Of a stretch of DNA of 64,000 nt, positions 33,283 to 42,350 are shown one piece after another. This stretch comes from Stenotrophomonas maltophilia (GTDB lineage Bacteria; Pseudomonadota; Gammaproteobacteria; Xanthomonadales; Xanthomonadaceae), in assembly GCF_006970445.1 (NCBI RefSeq), contig NZ_CP033877.1, positions 1,682,750 through 1,746,749 on the forward strand. The letters run 5' to 3'. The notes under the pieces were generated by a model. It made no database searches. It had not been told where the DNA came from and was given only the letters and a program-made list of their open reading frames with translations. A program made the translations under genes and the position numbers. Positions within the stretch are counted from its first letter, which is position 1. Every line of letters starts with the position of its first letter.

Positions 33283-34505
33283 GGGGTGTCCTCGCGTGGG
33301 GCCAGCGGCAGGCGGAAGCCGACGCGGCTGCCGGCCCCCTGGGCCGGGCGCATCCACATTTCGCCGTCGAGGCGTTCGATGGTGGCATGGGACAGGGCCA
33401 GGCCGACGCCCATGCCCTCGCTCTTGCTGCTGCCGAACAGCTTGCCCGGCAGCACGGCGGCACGGGCGTCGAAGCCATGGCCGTAGTCGCGTACTTCGCC
33501 GATCAGGTCATCGCCTTCGATGCGCAGGTCCAGGTCCACGCGCGGCCGGCCGGCCTTCTCGCCGGCATCGGCGGCATTGTTGAGCAGGACCATCAGCAGA
33601 TGGCCCACGCCCGGGTCGAGTGGCAGCCGCAGCGGTGCATCGTCGTTGCGGTGCAGGTCGATGGTCGGCCGTACCAGGCGCCACTGCTCCAGCACCTGCT
33701 GGGCGCTGGAATGGCTGCGGCCGGGCGCGTCGGCCGAGGCCGGTGCGGCCAGCGCCAGTACGCGCTCCCGGCACTGCACCAGCAGCTCGCGCAGGGTTTC
33801 CATGTCCTCGCGCACTTCAGGCTCTTCGCTGCGCTCGGCGACATCGTCGGCAAGCAGGGTCATGGTCGCCAGCGGTGTGTTCAATTCATGCGCGACCGAG
33901 GCGGCATGGGTGGCCAGGGCGACGATGCCCTCGTTGCGGGCGAAGCGCTCGCGCAGTGCCGACAGTTCCAGTTCGCGCTCCCGCAGCGCCAGTGCCAGGC
34001 GGGTGGAGAAGGCCAGCACCACCGCAGCGGAAATCAGGAAGTTGGCGACCACGCCCCAGCGATTGAGGTCCTGCGCGCGGAAATAGCCGTCCGGCAGCGA
34101 TTGCCCGAAGATGCCGCTGGCGGCGTAGCCGAGCAGGCAGGCCAGCGCGACCGCCAGCGCCCAGCGCAGGGGCAGGGCGAACGCGGCCAGTGCGATCAGG
34201 ATCAGGAACAGTGAACTGAACGGGTTGGCCATGCCACCGCTCCAGCCGACCATCCAGGTCAGGATGATCACGTCCACCAGGATGTGGCCGAATGCGGTCA
34301 GCGGCGCGGTGTCGGCCGCTTCCGGGCGCAGCTGGGTATAGACGTTGAACAGGGTCAGCACCGCCACGCCTGCCCACAGCGGCAGCTGCGGCAATGGCAG
34401 GCCCAGCACCCAGGTGGCGACCAGGATGGTGGCGGCCTGGCCGCCTACGGCAAGCCAGCGCAGGCTGCACAGGGTGCGGAGAAACGGGGCGTCGGGACCG
34501 GTCAT
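33279..34505 (-). CDS. regB: RegB/PrrB-family redox sensor histidine kinase
   Basis: 408 residues, with six membrane segments in the first 175. The loop GWSGGMANPFSSLF contains GGxxNPF, the ubiquinone-sensing heptad of RegB. The H-box is SVAHELNTPLATM. The N and G boxes are LMVLLNNAADAGEKA and GMGVGLALSHATIERL. A cysteine in RELLVQCRERVLAL lies where RegB Cys265, a redox switch, is expected. It phosphorylates the downstream RegA with which it is coupled. Probable role: adjusting respiration or carbon flow to quinone redox state. Confidence 0.92.
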   Translation of the reverse strand: MTGPDAPFLRTLCSLRWLAVGGQAATILVATWVLGLPLPQLPLWAGVAVLTLFNVYTQLRPEAADTAPLTAFGHILVDVIILTWMVGWSGGMANPFSSLFLILIALAAFALPLRWALAVALACLLGYAASGIFGQSLPDGYFRAQDLNRWGVVANFLISAAVVLAFSTRLALALRERELELSALRERFARNEGIVALATHAASVAHELNTPLATMTLLADDVAERSEEPEVREDMETLRELLVQCRERVLALAAPASADAPGRSHSSAQQVLEQWRLVRPTIDLHRNDDAPLRLPLDPGVGHLLMVLLNNAADAGEKAGRPRVDLDLRIEGDDLIGEVRDYGHGFDARAAVLPGKLFGSSKSEGMGVGLALSHATIERLDGEMWMRPAQGAGSRVGFRLPLAPREDTP

Positions 34506-34619
34506 TCACGCTCATCGTATGCGTTCACGCGTGCACATGCCTGCGACAATCGGCCGCAGCCGTGCCGCCGGCTGAATGCGAGTCACCCGGAATGCGGGGC
34601 CGGGCGCTAGAATGCCCGC

Positions 34620-35885
34620 ATGCACGACGCCGTCACCCGCCCGACTCCCCCATCCGATGCCACCGCCTGGCCCCGTCGCCAGACCCATGCCGTCCAGATC
34701 GGCGGGGTCACCGTAGGCGGAGGCAAGCCGGTGGTGGTGCAGTCGATGACCAACACCGATACCTCCGACGTGGCCTCCAGCGTGAAGCAGGTGGCCGAGT
34801 TGTGGCGTGCCGGTTCGGAAATGGTGCGGTTGACCGTCAACACCGTGGAAGCCGCTGCCGCGATCCCGCGCATCGTCGACAAGCTGGCGATGATGGGCAT
34901 CGACGTGCCGCTGATCGGTGATTTCCATTACAACGGCCACCAGTTGCTCACCGCCGAACCGGCGTGTGCCGAAGCACTGGCCAAGTACCGCATCAACCCG
35001 GGCAACGTCGGCTTCGGCAAGAAGAAGGACCTGCAGTTCGCCCAGTTGATCGAGTTCGCGATCCGCTACAACAAGCCGGTGCGCATCGGTGCCAACTGGG
35101 GCTCGCTGGACCAGGCCTTGGCGGCCAGGCTGATGGACGAGAACAACCATCGCGAGCAGCCCTGGGACGCCGGCCGCGTGCTGCGCGAGGCGCTGATCCG
35201 TTCGGCGCTGGATTCGGCCGAGCAGGCGGTGGAACTCGGCCTGCCGCGCGATCGCATCGTGCTGTCAGCCAAGGTCAGCGGCGTGCAGGAACTGATCGCG
35301 GTGTACCGCGACCTGGCCCAGCGCTCCGACTTCGCCCTGCACCTGGGCCTGACCGAAGCCGGTATCGGCAGCAAGGGCATCGTCGCCTCGTCGGCAGCAC
35401 TGAGCGTGCTGCTGCAGGAAGGCATCGGTGACACCATCCGCATCTCGCTGACCCCGGAACCGGGCCAGTCGCGTACGCAGGAAGTGATCGTCGCCCAGGA
35501 ACTGCTGCAGACCACCGGCCAGCGCGCCTTCACGCCGCTGGTCACGGCCTGCCCGGGCTGCGGCCGCACCACCTCCGAGTTCTTCCAGGAGCTGGCCAAA
35601 GTGGTGCAGAACCACGTGCGCGAGAAGATGCCGCTGTGGAAGATCCACCATCCCGGCGCGGAGAACATGACCCTGGCGGTGATGGGCTGCATCGTCAACG
35701 GACCGGGTGAGTCGCGTCATGCCAACATCGGCATCTCGCTGCCGGGCACGGGTGAAACGCCTGCGGCACCGGTGTTCGTCGATGGCGAGAAGAAGGTGAC
35801 CCTGCGCGGCGACAACATCGCCCAGGAGTTCGTCGCCCTGATCGACGACTACGTCGAACACAAATATGTCCGAAGCGCCGGATAA
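34620..35885 (+). CDS. ispG: 4-hydroxy-3-methylbut-2-enyl-diphosphate synthase
   Basis: 421 residues. [4Fe-4S] enzyme of the MEP isoprenoid pathway. The N-terminal TIM barrel shows [14 protein letters not shown] and [15 protein letters not shown]. The cluster-binding cysteines are in [14 protein letters not shown] and [16 protein letters not shown]. Length fits the two-domain bacterial form. The last 20 bp overlap the PAP2 phosphatase gene. Confidence 0.97.
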   Translation: MHDAVTRPTPPSDATAWPRRQTHAVQIGGVTVGGGKPVVVQSMTNTDTSDVASSVKQVAELWRAGSEMVRLTVNTVEAAAAIPRIVDKLAMMGIDVPLIGDFHYNGHQLLTAEPACAEALAKYRINPGNVGFGKKKDLQFAQLIEFAIRYNKPVRIGANWGSLDQALAARLMDENNHREQPWDAGRVLREALIRSALDSAEQAVELGLPRDRIVLSAKVSGVQELIAVYRDLAQRSDFALHLGLTEAGIGSKGIVASSAALSVLLQEGIGDTIRISLTPEPGQSRTQEVIVAQELLQTTGQRAFTPLVTACPGCGRTTSEFFQELAKVVQNHVREKMPLWKIHHPGAENMTLAVMGCIVNGPGESRHANIGISLPGTGETPAAPVFVDGEKKVTLRGDNIAQEFVALIDDYVEHKYVRSAG

Positions 35886-36615
35886 GCCCGCGATCCTTGC
35901 TGCGCCGGAGTCCGCCTCCGGTTTCCGACACTGGATGGCACGCAACGCCTGGCGCCTGGTTCTGCTGTTCGGCGGTGTACTGCTGCCGCTGGCGGGTTTC
36001 GTCGCCCTGGCCGACGAAGTGCACGAGTTTGAATCGTTCCATTTCGATGCCCCCCTGCTGTGGCAGATGCATGGTCTGCATTCGCCGCTGCTGGACCGCT
36101 TCTTCGTGCTCATCTCAAAACTGGGCTACGAATGGTTCCTGATTCCGGCCGACGTGCTGATCATCGGCATGCTGCTGGGTTACCGGCGTTGGCGCGAGGC
36201 TACGTTCGTGGCGGTCAGCTTCGTCGGCTCGGCGTTGCTGAACATGGGCAGCAAGCACTTCTTCCAGCGCCAGCGCCCCAGCCTGTGGGAATCGATCGCG
36301 CCAGAATCGACGTTCAGCTTTCCCAGCGGCCACGCGATGGGCTCGATGACCCTGGCCGTGACCCTGGTGCTGCTGGCCTGGAACACCCGCTGGCGCTGGC
36401 CGGTGCTGCTGCTGGCGCCCTCGTTCAGCCTGCTGGTCAGCGTTTCCCGGGTCTATCTGGGGGTGCATTACCCCTCGGACATCCTGGCCGGATGGTGTGC
36501 CGCGCTGGTTTGGGTGGTAGGGTGCTATCTGGTCATGTTCAGTCGCCGGCATCCTTGGCGACGTCACGATTCGCCGCCAGCGACGGCCAGCGAAGCATCA
36601 CCACAGGGGGATTGA
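35866..36615 (+). CDS. PAP2-family membrane phosphatase
   Basis: 249 residues with about six membrane segments. The three phosphatase motifs are intact: KHFFQRQRP, the PSGH motif in [11 protein letters not shown], and [12 protein letters not shown]. Such enzymes dephosphorylate undecaprenyl diphosphate or phosphatidic or lipid A phosphates. The 20 bp overlap with ispG, an isoprenoid gene, hints at undecaprenyl-diphosphate recycling, but this is inference. The start ATG 35866 fits the reading frame and leaves no space for another. Confidence 0.92.
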   Translation: MSEAPDKPAILAAPESASGFRHWMARNAWRLVLLFGGVLLPLAGFVALADEVHEFESFHFDAPLLWQMHGLHSPLLDRFFVLISKLGYEWFLIPADVLIIGMLLGYRRWREATFVAVSFVGSALLNMGSKHFFQRQRPSLWESIAPESTFSFPSGHAMGSMTLAVTLVLLAWNTRWRWPVLLLAPSFSLLVSVSRVYLGVHYPSDILAGWCAALVWVVGCYLVMFSRRHPWRRHDSPPATASEASPQGD

Positions 36616-36816
36616 CGTGGATGGCCCCTCCGGGGCGTCTACGTAATAGATCAGTTGTTTCGTTGCAGCAGGTTCTGCAAGACAGGGGGCAAGCACAACG
36701 CGCGGTACTGTGATGCGCAAGGCAGAACGCCTGGGTCGCATCTCGAACGCGCTTGCAGGGGTATCGGCGCCCTGCCTAGCTTGACCTGCAATGGCCGCAT
36801 GCGAAGAGGTACGTGA

Positions 36817-37464
36817 ATGACGATTCGAGTCTACCTGGTGGATGACCACGCGCTGGTCCGCACCGGGATGAAAATGATCCTGTCGGGGGAGACCGACATC
36901 GAGGTGGTGGGCGAAGCCGAGACCGGTGAAGACGCGCTGCGCGATGTCCGCCAGCTGCTGCCGGACGTGGTGCTGTGCGACCTGCACCTGCCCGGTGTCA
37001 GTGGCATGGAAGTGACCGAGCGCATCGTCCGCAGTCACCGCAACACCCGCGTGGTGATCGTGTCGGTGCTGGAGGACGGGCCGCTGCCGAAGCGCTTGCT
37101 GGAAGCCGGGGCTGCCGGTTACATCGGCAAGGGTTGCGATGCGCAGGAGCTGCTGCGCGCGGTGCGCGATGTGGCCATGGGCCGTCGCTACCTGGGCACC
37201 AGCATCGCGCAGAACCTGGCCTTGTCGACCGTGGAAGGCAATGGCTCGCCGTTCGACAGCCTGTCGCCGCGCGAGCTGGAAGTGGCGTTGCTGCTGACCC
37301 AGGGCCTGCGCCAGGAAGACATTGCGCGGCGCTTGAGCCTGAGTGCGAAGACGGTGAACACGCACAAGGCGCGGCTGTTCGAGAAGATGGGGATCCACGA
37401 CAACATCGCGCTGGCGCGCATGGCCAGCCAGTACGGGCTGGTGGATCCGGCACGGCCGCTGTAA
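36817..37464 (+). CDS. gacA: GacA/UvrY-type response regulator
   Basis: 215 residues. Receiver domain with VYLVDDHALVRTGMKMIL, phosphoacceptor Asp in VVLCDLHLPGVSGMEV and Lys in GYIGKGCDAQEL. The C-terminal LuxR-type HTH is LSPRELEVALLLTQGLRQEDIARRLSLSAKTVNTHKARLFEKM. Length and sequence match GacA/UvrY, the partner of GacS/BarA. No kinase or uvrC is adjacent. AGAGG lies before the ATG. The 200 bp upstream (36616-36816) hold a small CCCCTCCGGGG hairpin and presumably the promoter; nothing else is visible. Confidence 0.88.
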   Translation: MTIRVYLVDDHALVRTGMKMILSGETDIEVVGEAETGEDALRDVRQLLPDVVLCDLHLPGVSGMEVTERIVRSHRNTRVVIVSVLEDGPLPKRLLEAGAAGYIGKGCDAQELLRAVRDVAMGRRYLGTSIAQNLALSTVEGNGSPFDSLSPRELEVALLLTQGLRQEDIARRLSLSAKTVNTHKARLFEKMGIHDNIALARMASQYGLVDPARPL

Positions 37465-37521
37465 GGGGTTCGGCCAACGGCGAAGCCCCTCGCGGCGTAT
37501 TTCCGCTGACATCGGTGGCTT

Positions 37522-37624
37522 GGCCGGGCAGGTTGGGTTCGCGGGGGACGCCGTGAACCCATCCATGGGGGCTTGGTCGCCGCATCCATGCGGCTCACAC
37601 CCCGCAAACCCAACCTGCCCGACC
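37522..37624 (+). repeat. Long T-shaped palindrome, copy C (forward)
   Basis: Arms 37522-37546 and 37600-37624 pair over 25 bp with two mismatches. The 53 nt core includes GACGCCGTGAACCCATCCAT, with CCCATCCATGGG and CCGCATCCATGCGG. The 3' flank is TTGGACAGTTTCCTG. It is downstream of the GacA-type gene and faces copy D across eda. Confidence 0.9.
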
Positions 37625-37706
37625 TTGGACAGTTTCCTGTGGCATCCGCCGCGGAATGAAGAAGAAAGAGCAGGAGCGGGTCGCGCGCTTTGCGCGCTCG
37701 TTGCCC

Positions 37707-37747
37707 GGGGTCGGATCCCTTTCCCGGCGGGAAAGGGCTCTGACCCC
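37707..37747. repeat. 19 bp hairpin GGGGTCAGATCC family, copy 2 (diverged)
   Basis: GGGGTCGGATCCCTTTCCC at 37707-37725 and GGGAAAGGGCTCTGACCCC at 37729-37747, loop GGC, two mismatched pairs. It sits just beyond the eda stop and could terminate the eda transcript. Confidence 0.85.
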
Positions 37748-37755
37748 GTGGTGCT

Positions 37756-38415
37756 TCAGTGGCCGCGCACGCGCTTGATGATCTTCGCGGCGTCGGCGGC
37801 GCTGGCGCGGACCTTGTCCCATTCGCCGTTGGCGATCCAGTTGCCCGGCACCATCCACGAACCGCCGATGCAGACCACGTTCTTCTGCTCGAGGTATTCG
37901 GCGGCGGTGTTTTCGGTGATGCCGCCGGTCGGGCACAGCTTGAGATCGGCGACCGGGCCGGCCAGACCCTTGATCATCGCCAGCCCGCCCACGGCCGTGG
38001 CCGGGAACAGCTTGCACACGCGGAAGCCCCGCGCATACAGCGACAGCAGCTCGGTCGGCGTGGCCGCGCCCGGCACCACCGGCAGCGGGGCGGCGGCCAG
38101 CGCATCGGCCAGCGCCGGCGGCGTACCCGGGGTCACCAGGAAGTCCGCACCCGCATCAATGGACTGCTGCATCTGCTCCACCGTCAGCACCGTACCGGCA
38201 CCCACCACCACGTCCGGCAGCTCGCGCTTGAGCATCGCCAGCGCTTCCATGGCCACCGGCGTGCGCAGCGTCAGCTCGATCGCCGGCAAACCACCTTCCA
38301 GCAGCGCCGCGCTGACCGCACGCGCCTGGTCCAGCGTATGAATCGTCACCACCGGCAGGATGCCCGCCGCATGCAACAGCTCCGCCGCCTTCACCTGATG
38401 TTGTTCGATACCCAT
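37756..38415 (-). CDS. eda: KDPG/KHG aldolase
   Basis: 219 residues. Cleaves 2-keto-3-deoxy-6-phosphogluconate to pyruvate and glyceraldehyde-3-P, the last Entner-Doudoroff step. The Schiff-base Lys is in RVCKLFPATAVGG, the phosphate site includes GAGTVLTVEQM, and CPTGGITENTAAEYL precedes the C-terminus. It lies downstream of edd in the same orientation, but 233 bp of repeat-bearing DNA separate them. The gene is enclosed by the inverted palindromes C and D. Confidence 0.96.
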   Translation of the reverse strand: MGIEQHQVKAAELLHAAGILPVVTIHTLDQARAVSAALLEGGLPAIELTLRTPVAMEALAMLKRELPDVVVGAGTVLTVEQMQQSIDAGADFLVTPGTPPALADALAAAPLPVVPGAATPTELLSLYARGFRVCKLFPATAVGGLAMIKGLAGPVADLKLCPTGGITENTAAEYLEQKNVVCIGGSWMVPGNWIANGEWDKVRASAADAAKIIKRVRGH

Positions 38416-38493
38416 AGCTCTGCTTCTGCCTTTTGCTTTCGAATTTGATTTTCAGTGATCACTTCGCGGCATTGATGCGCCGGAGAGTGTGAT

Positions 38494-38601
38494 GCGGCGG
38501 AGGGCAGGCCGTCGCCAGGACCGTTCGCGCCATGGATGGCGCGAATGAGCCTACAGGGACGTATTTACGGCGTGTCCTGGCGACGGCCTGCCCTCCGCCG
38601 C
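38494..38601 (-). repeat. Long T-shaped palindrome, copy D (reverse), between edd and eda
   Basis: Perfect 27 bp arms 38494-38520 and 38575-38601, the longest in the set, enclosing a 54 nt core. On the minus strand the core begins CACGCCGTAAATACGTCCCT and contains CGCGCCATCCATGGCGCG. Transcription from edd to eda would copy it into RNA. Confidence 0.93.
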
Positions 38602-38648
38602 CACCAGCAAACTCACCGCCGCGACAAACCCGCAACGCTCTTCAACCC

Positions 38649-40565
38649 TCAGGCGTCCTTCGCCTCGTGCGGCGCCGCCGCCGCCGCGGCATCGTGCCCC
38701 AGCTCGTACTCCGCGTCGTACTCCCACGGTCCGCCATCGGCTGCCGCCGGCCCGCACGAAATCGAAATCGCGCCCTGGTCGGCCGGACCCACCACGCGAC
38801 GGTTGATCGCGAACAGGTTGCGGCCCAGGTCGTGCGCGGCCGGTGCGGTATTCGGCGCCAGCGGGCGTGCCGCCCATTCGGCCGCATCGACCAGCACTTC
38901 CAGCGTGCCGGCCTCGCCGTCCAGGCGGATCATGTCGCCCTCGCGGACCTTGGCCAGCGGGCCGCCACGCGCTGCTTCCGGTGTTACGTGGATCGCCGCC
39001 GGAATCTTGCCCGAGGCACCGGAGAGGCGGCCGTCGGTGACCAGCGCCACGCGCCGGCCCTGGTTCTGCAGCAGGCCCAGCAGCGGTGCCAGCGAATGCA
39101 GTTCCGGCATGCCGTTGGCCCGCGGGCCCTGGTAACGCACCACCGCCACGAAATGCTCGGGCAGCAGGCCGCCAGCGTGCAGCTTGTTCAGCACCTGCGG
39201 TGCATCGACCACCACCGCCGGTGCTTCGATCGTGCGGTACTGCGGCTTCACGGCCGACAGCTTGATCAGCGACTTGCCCAGATTGCCGCGCAGCAGACGC
39301 AGGCCGCCCTGGTGTTCGAACGGCTGGTCGACGCCGCGCACCACCTCGTCATCGGCGCTGCGTTCCAGGCCCGGCAGGTAGACCAGCTGGCCGTCGCGCA
39401 ACTGGGGCTCGCGCGCATAGTCGGCCATGCCGCCACGCGCGACGCTGACCAGGTCGCCGTGCATCAGGCCAGCCTTGATCAGCTCGCCGAACACGAACGC
39501 CGGGCCGCCTGCGGCCGCGAAACGGTTCACGTCGGCGTCGCCGTTCGGATAGACGCGGGCCAGCAGCGGAATCAGCTGCGAAAGTTCATCGAAGTCGTCC
39601 CAGGTCAGCACGATGCCGGCCGCACGCGCCACCGCGATCCAGTGGATGGTGTGGTTGGTCGAGCCGCCGGTGGCCATCAGCGCGATGACCGCGTTGATGA
39701 TCGCGCGCTCGTCGATGATCCGGCCCAGCGGGCGGAAGTCGTCGCCCAGTGCGGTGATGTCGAGCGCGCGCTCGATGGCTTCACGGGTGAGGGCATCGCG
39801 CAGCGGCGTGCCCGGATTGACGAACGATGCGCCCGGCAGCTGCACGCCCATCGCTTCCAGGAGTACCTGGTTGGAATTGGCAGTGCCGTAGAAGGTGCAG
39901 GTGCCGGCGCCGTGGTACGACGCGGACTCCGCTTCCAGCAGTTCTTCGCGGGTGGCTTCGCCGGCAGCGTAGCGCTCGCGCACTTCGGCCTTCTGCTTGT
40001 TCGGGATGCCCGGGGTCATCGGGCCGGCCGGCACGAACACCGCCGGCAGATGGCCGAACGCCAGCGCACCGATCAGAAGGCCCGGCACGATCTTGTCGCA
40101 CACGCCGAGGTAGACGGTGGTATCGAACATGTCGTGGCTGAGGCCGATCGCAGTGGCCTGGGCGATCACATCGCGCGAGAACAGCGACAGCTCCATGCCG
40201 CCGCGGCCCTGGGTGACGCCGTCGCACATCGCCGGCACGCCGCCGGCCACCTGCGCGGTGGCGCCCAGCTCGCGGGCGATCTCGCGGATCTGCTCGGGAT
40301 AGGTCTCGAACGGCTGGTGCGCCGACAGCATGTCGTTGTAGGCGGTGATGATGCCGAGGTTCGGCGTCACGCCGCCGCGCAGGCGGCTCTTGTCGGTGCC
40401 GCCGCAGGCGGCGAATCCGTGGGCGAGGTTGCCGCAGCTCAGGCGGCTGCGGAACGGGCCCTCACGCAGGGAGGCGTCGATCGCGGCGAGGTAGGCGGCG
40501 CGCGAGGCGGCGCTGCGGCGGATGACGCGCTCAGTGATGGCTTGCAGTTGTGGATGGAGGCTCAT
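38649..40565 (-). CDS. edd: 6-phosphogluconate dehydratase
   Basis: 638 residues. Iron-sulfur dehydratase that makes KDPG from 6-phosphogluconate. IlvD/Edd-family motifs: GIITAYNDMLSAHQPFETYP, MCDGVTQGRGGMELSLFSRD (cluster Cys), YLGVCDKIVPGLLIGAL (cluster Cys) and GAGTCTFYGTANSNQ (cluster Cys), then LVTDGRLSGASGKIPAAIHVTPEA. The length is that of Edd rather than IlvD. It follows pgl after 58 bp. Confidence 0.97.
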   Translation of the reverse strand: MSLHPQLQAITERVIRRSAASRAAYLAAIDASLREGPFRSRLSCGNLAHGFAACGGTDKSRLRGGVTPNLGIITAYNDMLSAHQPFETYPEQIREIARELGATAQVAGGVPAMCDGVTQGRGGMELSLFSRDVIAQATAIGLSHDMFDTTVYLGVCDKIVPGLLIGALAFGHLPAVFVPAGPMTPGIPNKQKAEVRERYAAGEATREELLEAESASYHGAGTCTFYGTANSNQVLLEAMGVQLPGASFVNPGTPLRDALTREAIERALDITALGDDFRPLGRIIDERAIINAVIALMATGGSTNHTIHWIAVARAAGIVLTWDDFDELSQLIPLLARVYPNGDADVNRFAAAGGPAFVFGELIKAGLMHGDLVSVARGGMADYAREPQLRDGQLVYLPGLERSADDEVVRGVDQPFEHQGGLRLLRGNLGKSLIKLSAVKPQYRTIEAPAVVVDAPQVLNKLHAGGLLPEHFVAVVRYQGPRANGMPELHSLAPLLGLLQNQGRRVALVTDGRLSGASGKIPAAIHVTPEAARGGPLAKVREGDMIRLDGEAGTLEVLVDAAEWAARPLAPNTAPAAHDLGRNLFAINRRVVGPADQGAISISCGPAAADGGPWEYDAEYELGHDAAAAAAPHEAKDA

Positions 40566-40623
40566 TGGCTACCGGCGTTCGAGGTGGCGAGAGGCAAGCG
40601 GCGGCAGCATGCCGCCGCCGACA

Positions 40624-41346
40624 TCAATCAGCCCAGTGGACGCGCAGCCGCGCGCCTTCCAGGTTGATCGCATTGAGGATCGGGTACTGCTGGGCGTCAT
40701 TGCTGTCCAGCGCCTGGCGCAGCACCTGCAGCTTCTGCTTGCCGCGCAGCAGCAGCAGGCGCTGGCGGCACTGGCGCAGGCCATGCGGGGTCAGCGTGAT
40801 GCGCAGCGGCCACTGGTTCGCACCCGGGCAGCCGGTGGCATCCAGCGCTGCGTAGGGCAGGGTGCTTTCCAGTGCACGGGCCAGGTCCTTCGAACCTGGG
40901 AACAGCGAGGCGGTGTGGCCGTCGTTGCCCATGCCCAGTGCCACCAGGCTCGGCGGCTGGCTGTGCTGGGCCTGCAGGTTGGCGGTATAGACGCATTCCG
41001 GCAGCGGCTTGCCGATGCGTACCAGCGGATCGAAGTGGGCGCCTTCGGCGCGCTTGAGCAGGTGCTCGCGGACCAGCCAGGCATTGCTGTCGCGATCCTG
41101 CGGCGACAGCCAGCGCTCGTCGGCCAGGCTCACTTCAACCCGGTCCCAATGCACGTCCAGTTCGGCCAGCGCCTGGTAGACCGGCGCCGGTGTGGTGCCG
41201 CCGGACAACAGGATGCGGGCGCGGCCCACTTCATTGATGTCGTGGTTGAGGGTCTGCGCCATCTCGGCGGCCACGGCCTCGATCCAGCCATCGGCATCGC
41301 CGTGGTTGATGAACTCGATGCGGTCGTCGTGGAAGCTGGGGCTCAT
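40624..41346 (-). CDS. pgl: 6-phosphogluconolactonase
   Basis: 240 residues. Hydrolyses 6-phosphogluconolactone formed by Zwf. The DevB/NagB-type fold shows ILLSGGTTPAPVYQAL near 46-61, VSLADERWLSPQDRDSN and LGMGNDGHTASLFPG. The start overlaps the glk stop (ATGA, 41343-41346). It supplies the third step of the zwf-glk-pgl-edd operon. Confidence 0.96.
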   Translation of the reverse strand: MSPSFHDDRIEFINHGDADGWIEAVAAEMAQTLNHDINEVGRARILLSGGTTPAPVYQALAELDVHWDRVEVSLADERWLSPQDRDSNAWLVREHLLKRAEGAHFDPLVRIGKPLPECVYTANLQAQHSQPPSLVALGMGNDGHTASLFPGSKDLARALESTLPYAALDATGCPGANQWPLRITLTPHGLRQCRQRLLLLRGKQKLQVLRQALDSNDAQQYPILNAINLEGARLRVHWAD

Positions 41347-42350
41347 GCGGCAACTCCTGGTGCGTCACGTTCGGCGTCGGCGGCATAGGCGGCGGCGCCC
41401 AGCAGTCCGGCGTGGGGATGCATCACCGCCAACGAGGGCACGCGCGCCATGATCGAAGAGAAGCGGCCCTTGTGTTCGAAGCGCTGGCGGAAACCGGAGT
41501 GCTGCAGCGAATCGAGCATCTTCGGGGTCAGCCCGCCGGTCAGGAATACGCCATCCCAGGCACCCTGGGTCAGTACCAGGTCGCCGGCGATGGCGCCGAA
41601 CACAGCGCAGAACACGTCCACGGTGCGCATCGCCTGCGGATCACCGTGCAGGGCACGGGCGGTCACGTCCACCGGCTGCAGCTGGCCCGGGTCGATGCCG
41701 GCCATCTCGCATACGGCGCGATGGATGTTGACCAGCCCGGGGCCACAGATCAGGCGCTCGTTGGAGACGCGGCCGAACTGCTCGGACAGGATTTCCAGGA
41801 TGCGGATCTCCTCCGGCGTTCCCGGCGGGAAGCTGACATGACCGCCTTCGGTTTCCAGCGGATAGCAGCGGCCGTGGCGTAGGATCAGGCCACCGACACC
41901 CAGGCCGGTACCCGGCCCGATCAACGCGTAGTTGCGCGGCTGGCCGGGCTTGCCCGGGACCCAGGCGGCACCGCCGACCTGGACCACGTCGTCGGGCTGC
42001 AGCAGTGAAATCGCCATTGCCTGCGCGGCGAAGTCGTTGATCAGGTGCAGCTCATTGAAACCGAGCATCGCTGCGGTACGACTGCGCGAGATCACCCACG
42101 GATGGTTGGTGATGCGGGCTTCGTCACCATCAACGCGACCGGCAACCGCGAACACGCCGCGGCTTGCAGTGGCACCGATCTGTTCGAGATGGTGGCGTGC
42201 GGCGTCACCCAGCGAGGGAAACTCCGCCACCGCGTACTCGCGGATGCTGTCCTTCTGCAGTGGTGCGTCCTGCGAAGTGTCAGCCAGGGCGAAGCGGGCG
42301 TTGGTGCCACCGATGTCGGCGACCAGCACCGGCTGCGAGCTGGCACTCAT
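41343..42350 (-). CDS. glk: Glucokinase
   Basis: 335 residues. ATP-dependent phosphorylation of glucose in the cytoplasm. The N-terminal phosphate loop is LVADIGGTNARFAL; the substrate site shows EFPSLGDAARHH, the catalytic region LHLINDFAAQA, ALIGPGTGLGVGGLI, ETEGGHVSFPP and the second phosphate loop GVFLTGGLTPKML. This is the bacterial hexokinase-like Glk family. ATG 42348-42350 overlaps the zwf stop; a longer frame to 42641 lies inside zwf and was rejected. Confidence 0.96.
   Translation of the reverse strand: MSASSQPVLVADIGGTNARFALADTSQDAPLQKDSIREYAVAEFPSLGDAARHHLEQIGATASRGVFAVAGRVDGDEARITNHPWVISRSRTAAMLGFNELHLINDFAAQAMAISLLQPDDVVQVGGAAWVPGKPGQPRNYALIGPGTGLGVGGLILRHGRCYPLETEGGHVSFPPGTPEEIRILEILSEQFGRVSNERLICGPGLVNIHRAVCEMAGIDPGQLQPVDVTARALHGDPQAMRTVDVFCAVFGAIAGDLVLTQGAWDGVFLTGGLTPKMLDSLQHSGFRQRFEHKGRFSSIMARVPSLAVMHPHAGLLGAAAYAADAERDAPGVAA

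Noticed and set aside
37188..37613. Short frames through the T palindromes encoding similar peptides such as GDAVNPSMGAW
   Set aside because: The peptide similarity follows from the conserved nucleotide core. The frames occur on both strands, lack ribosome-binding sites, and variation is paired at the DNA level rather than synonymous.
38532..40667. 711-codon plus-strand frame opposite edd
   Set aside because: Shadow of edd, which has complete dehydratase motifs.
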